Made by a program: the position numbers and the translations under genes
Assembly (NCBI RefSeq): GCF_009659535.1
Contig: NZ_VJZZ01000007.1
Span: 310,001-374,000 of the forward strand
Length of the DNA: 64,000 nt
From: Aggregicoccus sp. 17bor-14
GTDB taxonomy: Bacteria; Myxococcota; Myxococcia; Myxococcales; Myxococcaceae
Direction of reading: 5' to 3'
Part shown: piece after piece, positions 51,479-59,423 of the stretch
Position numbering within the stretch: the first letter of the stretch is position 1
Layout: the number at the start of each line of letters is the position of its first letter
Notes under the pieces: model-generated
Told to the model about the DNA's origin: nothing
Databases searched by the model: none
What the model saw: only the letters and a program-made list of their open reading frames with translations

Positions 51479-53506
51479 TCAGGTAGGCGAGCGGCCGGCC
51501 CGCGCGCGCTCGGGGGGCTCGTCGGCGCCCGCTGCGGCCTCGAGCGCGGCGCGCGGCAGCTCCACGCGGAAGGTGGTCCCGCTGCCCTCGTCCGAGTGCA
51601 CGCGGATGCTGCCGCCGTGCGCCTGGAGGATCTCCCGCACGATGTAGAGCCCCAGCCCCACCGACACGCGCACGGTGTCCTGCGACTGGGGCCCCCGCAC
51701 GAAGGGCTGGAACAGCTGCGCCACCAGCTCGGGCGGGATGGGCGCGCCCTCGTTGTGCACGCAGAAGCGCAGTGCCTGCGCGTCCCCCTCGCAGGTGAGC
51801 TGCACGGGCCGGTCGGGCGCGCCGTACTTGAGCGCGTTCTCCAGCAGGTTCACCGCCACCTGCGCGAGCCGCCCCTCATCGAAGAGGCCGCGGGTGTCGC
51901 CCTGGTGCGCGTAGCGCAGCTCGCGCCCCGGGTAGGTGACGCGCACCTCCTCGAGCGCCTGGCGCAGGGTGGCGTCCAGGTCCGCGGGCGCGGGGGCCAC
52001 GGGGAAGCCGCGCCCGGAGCGCGCCCGGGTGAGGTCCAGCAGCGAGGTGATGACCGCCTGGATGCGGCGCGCCCCGCGCTCCACCCGCGCCACCGCGCGC
52101 TCCTGCGCGCCGCTCAGGCCCGGGGCGAGCGCGCCCGGCGCCTGCAGCTGGCTCGCGCTCATGCGCACCGCGGCGAGCGGGCTGCGCAGGTCGTGCCCCA
52201 CGATGCCGATGAGCCGCTCCTCGAAGGCGAGCCGCGCCTGCGCCTCCTGCCGCGCGTGCACCGCCTCGGTCACGTCCGTGCCGGTGATGAGCACGCCGTC
52301 GAAGGTGCCGCTCGCGCCCTGCACCGGCTGGTAGACGAAGCTCACCCGCCGCTCCTCGAGCGCCCCGTCCTCCTGCTCCAGCACCACCGGCATCTCGCGG
52401 CCGGTGAAGGGCCGGCCCGTGGCGATCACCTCGGCGATGAGCGCATCGAAGCCCTGGCCGCGCAGCTCCGGCGCCGCCTCCAGCAGCGGCTTGCCCACCA
52501 GGTCGCGCCCGCCGAACAGCTTGCGGTAGCCCGAGTTGGTCATCTCGAACACCAGCTCGGGCCCGCGCACCAGCGCCACGAACACGAGCGACTGGGCGGC
52601 GAGCGCCTGCAGCAGCCCCGCCTGCGCCTGCTGCGCGGCCTCCGCCTCCTTGCGCGCGCGCACCAGCTCCGTCACCTCCACCGCGTGGATGAGGATGCCG
52701 TCCACCTGGCCGCCGGGCGCGCGCGTGGGCTGGAAGACGAAGGTGACCAGCACCTCGCTCACCGTGCCGTTGCCCTCGCGGTCCAGGCGCGCCGGCATCT
52801 CGCGCGCGGTGAAGGGCTCGCCCGTCGCGTACACGCGGTCCAGCAGCTCGAAGTAGGGCTGCCCCTCCAGCTCCGGCAGGACCTCGCGCAGCGGCTTTCC
52901 CAGCAGCGCGCGGCCTCCGAAGAGGCGCACGTAGGCGGCGTTCGCCATGTCGAACACGTGCGTGGGGCCGGAGACGTGGGCGATGAAGGCGGGCGCCTGC
53001 TCGAAGAGCGCCGCGAGCGAGTGGCGCTGCAGGTGCGCGAGCTGCCCCAGGCGCACCAGCGTGGAGACCCGCGCGCACAGGGCCGCGCGGGCGCCCGGCG
53101 CACGGAGCTCGAGGGCGCCTGCGTCCAGCCGATCGTTCGCGCCCGCCTCCACCAGCGCCTCGAGGTCCGCTGCACCCCCGAGCACCAGCAGGGGCAAGGC
53201 GAGCGCATCGTGGCGCTCGCGCACGCGGCGGCACAGGTCCGCGCAGTCCTCGAGCGCTCCGTCCAGCAGCACCGCGTCCGGGCGGGCGCCTGGGTCCTGC
53301 CCCCGGGGTGCGCCGGAGGGGCCGGCGGGGAGCCGGGCGAGGAGCGCCGGGGCGCCGACGAGTGGCTCCGCGCGCAGGTCGGGCGGGAGCGCGTGCGCCA
53401 TCGCCGCGGCCGCCTCCGCGCTCGCCCCCACCACCCAGGCCCGCCCCGGCACGGAGGCAGGGGGCTCGGCGGAGAGGGGAAGGGGCTGGAGCAGGAGTGG
53501 AGGCAT
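51479..53506 (-). CDS. PAS-domain sensor histidine kinase with receiver-like N-terminus
   Basis: The 675-residue soluble protein has a degenerate receiver-like domain (about 20-145, DAVLLDGALEDCADLC), two PAS domains (both with FGGR.L.GKPL and FTxREMP), a HisKA domain with H438 (IGIVGHDLRSPLAAV) and a HATPase domain ending GLGLYIVREILQAHGGS and GTTFRVELPR. There are no membrane helices, so it senses a cytoplasmic signal. No response regulator gene is adjacent. It diverges from the MFS transporter gene across 169 bp. Confidence 0.92.
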   Translation of the reverse strand: MPPLLLQPLPLSAEPPASVPGRAWVVGASAEAAAAMAHALPPDLRAEPLVGAPALLARLPAGPSGAPRGQDPGARPDAVLLDGALEDCADLCRRVRERHDALALPLLVLGGAADLEALVEAGANDRLDAGALELRAPGARAALCARVSTLVRLGQLAHLQRHSLAALFEQAPAFIAHVSGPTHVFDMANAAYVRLFGGRALLGKPLREVLPELEGQPYFELLDRVYATGEPFTAREMPARLDREGNGTVSEVLVTFVFQPTRAPGGQVDGILIHAVEVTELVRARKEAEAAQQAQAGLLQALAAQSLVFVALVRGPELVFEMTNSGYRKLFGGRDLVGKPLLEAAPELRGQGFDALIAEVIATGRPFTGREMPVVLEQEDGALEERRVSFVYQPVQGASGTFDGVLITGTDVTEAVHARQEAQARLAFEERLIGIVGHDLRSPLAAVRMSASQLQAPGALAPGLSGAQERAVARVERGARRIQAVITSLLDLTRARSGRGFPVAPAPADLDATLRQALEEVRVTYPGRELRYAHQGDTRGLFDEGRLAQVAVNLLENALKYGAPDRPVQLTCEGDAQALRFCVHNEGAPIPPELVAQLFQPFVRGPQSQDTVRVSVGLGLYIVREILQAHGGSIRVHSDEGSGTTFRVELPRAALEAAAGADEPPERARAGRSPT

Positions 53507-53675
53507 CGGGCTCCATCCCCTAGCGGTGGGACGAAGCCTGGACAACGCTGTTTGCGCTGGGCAGGCAGGCGGGCGAGGGCAGGGTGGCTCCGGGCCGCCC
53601 CGGGGCTCCAGCCGTGCGCCGCGTGCTCCGGGCGGGCGTTGCACGGCCGGGCGGCGGGGGCGAACGTTGGAGCCG

Positions 53676-55001
53676 ATGCCGCCCTCCGGCCACCTGCTGC
53701 GCGCGCTGCGCCACCGCAACTACCGGCTCTTCTTCTCCGGCCAGAGCGTGTCCCTGTGCGGCACCTGGATCACCCGCATCGCGACGAGCTGGCTCGTCTA
53801 CCGGCTCACCGGCTCGGCGCTGCTGCTCGGGGTGGTGGGCTTCTGCGGGCAGATCCCCACGCTGCTGCTCGCCCCGCTCGCCGGCGTGTTCGTGGACCGG
53901 TGGGACCGCCACCGCGTGCTGCTCGTCACCCAGGTGCTCTCGCTGCTGCAGAGCGCCGCGCTCGCGGCGCTCTCGCTCGCGGGCGTCATCACCGTGCCGC
54001 AGGTGCTCGCGCTGCAGCTGGTGCAGGGGGTCATCAACGCCTTCGACACGCCGGCGCGCCAGGCCTTCGTGGTGACGATGATCGAGGACCGCGCGGACCT
54101 GCCCAACGCCATCGCGCTCAACTCCACCATGGTGAACGGCAGCCGCATCGTGGGCCCCTCCATCGGCGGCGCCCTCATCGCGGTCGTCGGCGAGGGCTGG
54201 TGCTTCGCGCTCGACGCGCTCTCCTACTTCGCGGTGATCGGCACGCTGCTCGCGATGCGTGGCGTGCGGCGCGAGGGGCGCCCCCCTGCGGCGCCCAGCC
54301 ACGTGGGCGAGGAGCTGCGCGCAGGGCTGCGCTACGTGACCGGCTTCGTGCCGGTGCGCACCGTGCTCCTGCTGCTCGCGGTGGTGAGCACCATGGGCAT
54401 GCCCTACACGGTGCTGATGCCGCTCGTCGCCACGCGCGTGCTCGCGGGCGGCCCGCACCTGCTGGGCTTCCTGATGACCGCCTCGGGGGTGGGGGCACTG
54501 GGCGGCGCGCTGTACCTCGCGAGCCGTCGCACGGTGCTGGGGCTGGGGCGCGCCATCTCCGTGGCCACGCTCACCTTCGGCCTCGGGCTCGCGCTCTTCG
54601 CCCTCTCGCGCTCCATCCCGCTCTCGCTCGCGCTCATGCCCTTCATCGGCGCGGGCTTCATGGTGGCCATGGCCTCCACCAACACCTTCTTGCAGACGGT
54701 GGTGGACGAGCACCTGCGCGGCCGGGTGATGGCCTTCTACACCATGGCCTTCCTCGGCACGGCGCCGCTCGGCAGCCTGCTGGCCGGCTCGCTGGCCGAG
54801 CGTTTCGGGGCCCCCCTCACCATCGGGCTCGGCGGCGCGGTATGCCTCCTCGCGGGGCTGCTCTTCACCCTGCGCCTGCCGCACCTGCGGGCCCTGGTGC
54901 GTCCCGTGTACGTCCAGCGCGGCATCCTCGCCGAAGGCCCTCTAATGGTTCCCAGCCAACGCCCCGAGGGGCTGCCGGGCGGGCCGGCACGCCGTCTTTG
55001 A
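53676..55001 (+). CDS. MFS exporter (EntS-like, MFS_3)
   Basis: The 441-residue protein has twelve helices and the family motifs LFFSGQSVSLCGTWITRIA, GVFVDRWDRHRVLL and ALNSTMVNGSRIVGPSIGG. These place it with EntS-type exporters of siderophores and small molecules. Its stop TGA forms part of the -35 of the feoAB promoter, so an iron link (siderophore export beside ferrous uptake) is attractive but rests on position alone. ATG 53676 directly precedes the first conserved helix. Confidence 0.88.
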   Translation: MPPSGHLLRALRHRNYRLFFSGQSVSLCGTWITRIATSWLVYRLTGSALLLGVVGFCGQIPTLLLAPLAGVFVDRWDRHRVLLVTQVLSLLQSAALAALSLAGVITVPQVLALQLVQGVINAFDTPARQAFVVTMIEDRADLPNAIALNSTMVNGSRIVGPSIGGALIAVVGEGWCFALDALSYFAVIGTLLAMRGVRREGRPPAAPSHVGEELRAGLRYVTGFVPVRTVLLLLAVVSTMGMPYTVLMPLVATRVLAGGPHLLGFLMTASGVGALGGALYLASRRTVLGLGRAISVATLTFGLGLALFALSRSIPLSLALMPFIGAGFMVAMASTNTFLQTVVDEHLRGRVMAFYTMAFLGTAPLGSLLAGSLAERFGAPLTIGLGGAVCLLAGLLFTLRLPHLRALVRPVYVQRGILAEGPLMVPSQRPEGLPGGPARRL

Positions 55002-55026
55002 CTTTGCGATGCGTTCTCAATTACCT
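54998..55026 (+). promoter_or_regulatory. feoAB promoter with possible Fur site
   Basis: TTGACT (54998-55003), 17 bases, TTACCT (55021-55026) is a sigma70-like pair 9 bases before the feoA start, giving a near-leaderless mRNA. The stretch between them, ending TTCTCAATTA, is unusually AT-rich and its right half resembles a Fur half-site. Only about eight of 19 positions match the consensus, so the Fur call is tentative. Confidence 0.4.
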
Positions 55027-55035
55027 TCGCTGTCT

Positions 55036-55332
55036 ATGCAGACCCTGCGAGAGACCCGGGTGGGCCAGAGCGTGCGCGTCGTCGGCCTGCGGGCGGGGCT
55101 CGCGGCCTCCGAGCAGCGCCGCCTGGGCGAGCTGGGCTTCTGCGAGGGCGCGCGGGTGCGCTTCCTGTGCCGGGCGCCGCTGGGCGGCCCCTACGTGTAC
55201 GAGGTGAGCGGCAGCGTGTTCTCGCTCGAGCCCCGGCTCGTCGCGCACATCGACGTGCACGATGTGCCCGCCGAGCTGCACACCGCACCTGCCGTGACCC
55301 GCACGGGCGTGACCTCCGATGTCGCAGCCTGA
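55036..55332 (+). CDS. feoA: Ferrous iron transport protein FeoA
   Basis: The 98-residue protein is an SH3-like FeoA: VGQSVRVVGLRAG, RRLGELGFCEGARVRFL, and a closing strand (EPRLVAHIDV). It binds the FeoB complex on the cytoplasmic side. ATG 55036 is preferred to 55009 because the promoter -10 covers the latter. It overlaps feoB by 14 bases. Confidence 0.9.
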   Translation: MQTLRETRVGQSVRVVGLRAGLAASEQRRLGELGFCEGARVRFLCRAPLGGPYVYEVSGSVFSLEPRLVAHIDVHDVPAELHTAPAVTRTGVTSDVAA

Positions 55333-57229
55333 GCCGCAGTCCCCGCCGGGAAATACGGCGGTGCAGCGGGCTGCGTCCCCTCGCGCGGCCCCGCGCGACG
55401 TGCTGCTGGTGGGCAACCCCAACTGCGGCAAGAGCCTGCTCTTCAACCGGCTCACCGGCCTGCAGCAGCGCGTGGCGAACTACCCGGGCGTGACGGTGGA
55501 CGTGCGCAGCGGGCAGATGGGCGAGCTGCGGCTGCGCGACTTCCCCGGCATCTACTCCCTCAGCCCGCTCACCCTGGACGAGCAGGTGGCGGTGCGCGAG
55601 CTGCGCGCGGGGCTCGCGAGCGAGGGCACCTGCGGGCTGCTCTACGTGCTGGACGCGACCCGGCTCGAGCGCAGCCTCTACCTGCTGCTGCAGCTGCTGC
55701 CCGAGGCGGTGGCCGCGCGCGTCCCGGTGCTGGTGCTCGCCAACGTGATGGACGAGCTCGTCTCGCGCGGGGCGCGCCTGGATCTCGAGGGGCTGCAGGC
55801 CGCGCTCGGCTGCCCCGTGCTGGGCATCTCCGGGCGCACGGGGCAGGGCGTGCCCGAGCTGCAGCGCGCGCTCGAGAGCTGGAAGGACGCGGGGCACGCC
55901 TCGCGCCTGCTGCCCACGCTCACTCCGGATGCTCCCTCGGACGTCGGCGCGCTGAAGGCGCGGGCGCGCGCGCTCGCCCAGGCGCACGGCCCCAACGCGG
56001 ACGTGCTGCTCAAGAGCCAGCACCGGCTGGACCGCTTCTTCCTCTCGTCTCTCGGCGGGCCGCTCGCCTTCCTGCTCCTGATGGCGGTGCTGTTCCAGGC
56101 GGTGTTCAGCTGGGCCGCGCCGCTGATGGACGCGGTGGAGTGGGCCACCACGGCGCTGGGCGCGCTCGTGGCGGGGTGGATGCCGGGCGCGCTGCTGCAG
56201 GACTTCGTGCGCGACGGGCTCTTCGCCGGCATGGGCTCCTTCCTCGTCTTCGTGCCGCAGATCTTCGTGCTCTTCGTGGTCATCGGCGTGCTCGAGGACT
56301 CGGGCTACCTCGCGCGCGCCGCCGTCATCCTGCACCGGCCGCTCAGCGCCTTCGGGCTCTCGGGCAAGAGCTTCGTGCCGCTGCTCTCCGGGCACGCCTG
56401 CGCCATCCCCGCGATGATGGCCGCGCGCACCATCGAGTCGCCGCGCCGCCGCCTGCTCACCATCCTGAGCATTCCCTTCATGTCCTGCTCGGCGCGCCTG
56501 CCCATCTACGGGCTGCTCATCGGCGCGTTCATCCCGGCGCACGCCGTGCTGGGCGGGCTGCTCGGGCTGCAGGGGCTGGTGCTCACCGGGCTCTACGTGC
56601 TGGGCGTGACGGCGGCGCTCCTCGTCTCCGCCACGCTGCACGCGGCGCTGCCCAAGCGCCAGGGCGTGCTGGGCGATGCGCCCTTCGTGCTGGAGCTGCC
56701 GCCCTACCGCCTGCCCAGCGCGCGCGCCATCCTGCGCGCCGCGCTCAGCCGCTCCTTCAGCTTCGTGCGCCGCGCCGCGCCGGTCATCTTCTCGGTCACC
56801 ATCATCGTCTGGGTGCTCGGCTACTTCCCGCACGGCGCGGGGCACCTCGAGAGCTCCTGGCTCGCGCAGCTGGGCAAGCTCATCGCCCCGGTGCTCGCGC
56901 CCATCGGCGCGGACTGGAAGGTGACGGTGGGCGTGCTCACCTCCTTCGTCGCGCGCGAGGTGTTCGTGGGCACGCTGGGCACGCTCTACGGCCTGCAGGC
57001 CGGCGGGGACACGGTGCCCACGGCCCTGCTGCAGCAGGGGATGAGCACCGCCACCGCCATCTCCCTGCTCGTCTTCTACGCGCTGTCCCTGCAGTGCGCC
57101 TCCACGCTCGCGGTGATGCGCAAGGAGACGGGCAGCGGCCGCATCGCGGCGGGCGCCTTCGTGGGCATGTCGCTCATCGCCTACGCGGCGGCCTGCGCGG
57201 CCTACCAGCTCGCGCACCTGCTCGGCTGA
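55319..57229 (+). CDS. feoB: Ferrous iron transporter FeoB
   Basis: The 636-residue protein has an N-terminal G domain (G1 GNPNCGKSLLFN, switch GVTVDV, G3 DFPGIYSL, G4-like ANVMDE) and a membrane part with two Gate motifs (SGHACAIPAM, FMSCSARLPIYG) and LQCASTLAVMRKETGS. It imports Fe2+ driven by nucleotide hydrolysis. The G1 Cys in place of the usual Ser and the non-NKxD G4 are common in the family. It is shorter than E. coli FeoB because the linker and C-terminal Cys tail are reduced. No feoC follows. Confidence 0.95.
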   Translation: MSQPEPQSPPGNTAVQRAASPRAAPRDVLLVGNPNCGKSLLFNRLTGLQQRVANYPGVTVDVRSGQMGELRLRDFPGIYSLSPLTLDEQVAVRELRAGLASEGTCGLLYVLDATRLERSLYLLLQLLPEAVAARVPVLVLANVMDELVSRGARLDLEGLQAALGCPVLGISGRTGQGVPELQRALESWKDAGHASRLLPTLTPDAPSDVGALKARARALAQAHGPNADVLLKSQHRLDRFFLSSLGGPLAFLLLMAVLFQAVFSWAAPLMDAVEWATTALGALVAGWMPGALLQDFVRDGLFAGMGSFLVFVPQIFVLFVVIGVLEDSGYLARAAVILHRPLSAFGLSGKSFVPLLSGHACAIPAMMAARTIESPRRRLLTILSIPFMSCSARLPIYGLLIGAFIPAHAVLGGLLGLQGLVLTGLYVLGVTAALLVSATLHAALPKRQGVLGDAPFVLELPPYRLPSARAILRAALSRSFSFVRRAAPVIFSVTIIVWVLGYFPHGAGHLESSWLAQLGKLIAPVLAPIGADWKVTVGVLTSFVAREVFVGTLGTLYGLQAGGDTVPTALLQQGMSTATAISLLVFYALSLQCASTLAVMRKETGSGRIAAGAFVGMSLIAYAAACAAYQLAHLLG

Positions 57230-57349
57230 GCGGGCGCGCTCGGAGGGCACCCCCGGTACCGGACGGGGAGTGAACTCGGGCCTTCCCCTGCAGGCGGCCG
57301 CGTGACATGCCTCCGGGCGAGGCCCCACTCCCTCCGCCCGAGCATCCGC

Positions 57350-58948
57350 ATGACCGACGCCGCGCATCCACCGCCCGCTCCGCTCTCGCCCGCGCTCGAG
57401 CGCTTCCCCACCGGCGTCCCCGGCCTGGACACGGTGCTGCACGGCGGGCTGTTCCGCGGCGGCATCTACATCGTCGCGGGCACACCGGGAGCCGGGAAGA
57501 CCATCCTCGCGAACCAGATCTGCAGCCACCACGTGCGCGGGGGCGGGAGGGCCGTCTACCTCACCCTGCTCACCGAGACGCACGGGCGCATGCTCGCGAA
57601 CCTGCGCACGCTCTCCTTCTTCGACGTGGGCCGCGTGGGCGAGAGCCTCTTCTACGTCAGCGCCCACCGCGAGCTCGAGCAGCAGGGGCTCACGGGCCTG
57701 CTGCAGCAGCTGCGCGCGGCGGTGCGCGAGCACAAGTCCAGCCTGCTCGTGGTGGACGGGGTGGTGACGGCCGAGCACTTCGCCGAGTCCCCCTTCGCCT
57801 TCAAGCGCTTCATCCAGGACCTGCAGACCTGGGTGGGGCTGCAGGGCTGCACGGTGCTGCTGCTCAAGAGCGCGGGCACCCAGGGCGACGACGAGGCGGG
57901 GCAGGTGCAGCCCGAGCACACCATGGTGGACGGCATCCTGCAGCTGCGCGTGCACTCGCTGCGCCAGCGCCGGGTGCGCGAGCTGCTCGTCAGCAAGCTG
58001 CGCGGCAGCGGCTTCCTCGAGGGCAGCCACTCCTACGCGATCGGCACGGACGGCGTGCGCGTCTACCCGCGCCTCGAGGCGCTGCTGGGCGGCATGAGCG
58101 CCGAGGCGCCGCCCGAGTCGCGCGACGACGTGGGCTCGGGCGTGCCGGGGCTGGACGCGGTGCTGGGCGGAGGCCTGCAGCGCGGCTCCACCACGCTGGT
58201 GCTGGGCTCCTCGGGCGCGGGCAAGACCATCCTGGGCGTGCAGTTCCTCGCCTCCGGCGCGCGCGAGGGGGAGAAGGGGCTGTTCTACGGCTTCTTCGAG
58301 AACCCGCAGGCGCTGCTCTACAAGGCCGAGCGCCTGGGGCTGGGGCTCGCGGAGCACGTGCGCTCGGGGCGCGTCACCCTGCGCTGGCAGCTGCCGGTGG
58401 AGCGCATGCTGGACGCGCTCGCGCACGACCTGCTGGAAGGCGTGGAGCGCACCGGCGCGCGCCGGCTCGTCATCGACGGGCTGGTGGGCTTCTTCACCTC
58501 CTCGCCCTATCCCGAGCGCCTCAGCGGCCTCTTCTCCGCGCTCACCGAGCGGCTGCACCGCGAGGGCGTCACCACGCTGCTCACCGAGGAGACGCGCGAG
58601 CTCTTCGTGCAGGAGATCGAGGCGCCCGTGCCGGGCATCTCCGGCGTCTGCGAAAACATCCTCTTCCTGCGCAAGGTGGAGTCCGGGGCGCGGCTGCTGC
58701 GGCTGCTCTCGGTGATGAAGACGCGCGACCGCGACAACGACAACGCCCTCTACGGCTTCGACATCGCGCAGGGCGGCCTGCGCCTGGGCAAGGCGTTCCG
58801 TCCCGGCCACGCGGTGTTCACCGGCGTCTCCACCCCCAGCTCCGGCGAGATGAGGGCGGATGCGCGCAAGCCCGCGGCCAGCAAGCGCAAGGGCGTGGGG
58901 AGCCGCAGCGGCTCGCGCCCGCCCTCCCCCCGCAAGAGCGGGCGCTAG
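57350..58948 (+). CDS. Tandem KaiC-like RecA ATPase
   Basis: The 532-residue protein has two KaiC-type domains: TGVPGLDTVLHGGL with Walker A GTPGAGKT (44-51), and SGVPGLDAVLGGGL with Walker A GSSGAGKT (286-293), each with a VVDG/VIDG Walker B. A basic, Ser-rich tail ends it. Outside cyanobacteria such proteins are signalling ATPases that often pair with receivers and kinases. A stand-alone receiver gene follows 27 bp later. No KaiB is present. ATG 57350 is chosen because homology starts there. Confidence 0.88.
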   Translation: MTDAAHPPPAPLSPALERFPTGVPGLDTVLHGGLFRGGIYIVAGTPGAGKTILANQICSHHVRGGGRAVYLTLLTETHGRMLANLRTLSFFDVGRVGESLFYVSAHRELEQQGLTGLLQQLRAAVREHKSSLLVVDGVVTAEHFAESPFAFKRFIQDLQTWVGLQGCTVLLLKSAGTQGDDEAGQVQPEHTMVDGILQLRVHSLRQRRVRELLVSKLRGSGFLEGSHSYAIGTDGVRVYPRLEALLGGMSAEAPPESRDDVGSGVPGLDAVLGGGLQRGSTTLVLGSSGAGKTILGVQFLASGAREGEKGLFYGFFENPQALLYKAERLGLGLAEHVRSGRVTLRWQLPVERMLDALAHDLLEGVERTGARRLVIDGLVGFFTSSPYPERLSGLFSALTERLHREGVTTLLTEETRELFVQEIEAPVPGISGVCENILFLRKVESGARLLRLLSVMKTRDRDNDNALYGFDIAQGGLRLGKAFRPGHAVFTGVSTPSSGEMRADARKPAASKRKGVGSRSGSRPPSPRKSGR

Positions 58949-58975
58949 GGAAGGGGAGGGCCTCGAGCGCGCGCC

Positions 58976-59347
58976 ATGAAGCCCACCGTCCTCATCGTCG
59001 ACGACGAGCTGACCATCGTCGAGTCGCTCCAGGAGTTGCTCGAGTACGAGGGCTACGGCGTGGTGACCGCGCCCAACGGCCGGCGAGCGCTCGAGGAGCT
59101 CGAGCGCGCGCGCCCCTCGCTCGTGCTCACCGACTACATGATGCCGCAGATGAACGGGCTGCAGCTGCTGGAGGCGGTGCGCGCGAGCCCCTCCTTGCGC
59201 GACCTTCCCGTGGTGGTGATGAGCGCGGTGCACGGGCAGCCCTCGCGCGTGGCCGAGCTGGGGGCCCAGTTCCTCGGCAAGCCCTTCGAGCTGGAGCACC
59301 TGCTGCGGGTGCTCGCGGGCGCGCTGCAGCGCCTGCCGCCTCCCTGA
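58976..59347 (+). CDS. Stand-alone response-regulator receiver
   Basis: The 123-residue protein is a single CheY-like domain: acidic pair D9-D10, phospho-acceptor D53 (LTDYMMPQMNG), Ser83 and Lys102 (LGKPFE). It has no output domain, so it works by protein contact, perhaps with the KaiC-like ATPase encoded just upstream, with which it seems cotranscribed. Confidence 0.92.
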   Translation: MKPTVLIVDDELTIVESLQELLEYEGYGVVTAPNGRRALEELERARPSLVLTDYMMPQMNGLQLLEAVRASPSLRDLPVVVMSAVHGQPSRVAELGAQFLGKPFELEHLLRVLAGALQRLPPP

Positions 59348-59423
59348 CCGAGTCCCTTGATTCCCCCGGGCCCGGGACGGAGCATGGCAGGCCCGCGTCA
59401 CCGCAAAGCACCTCGGAGCGCAC

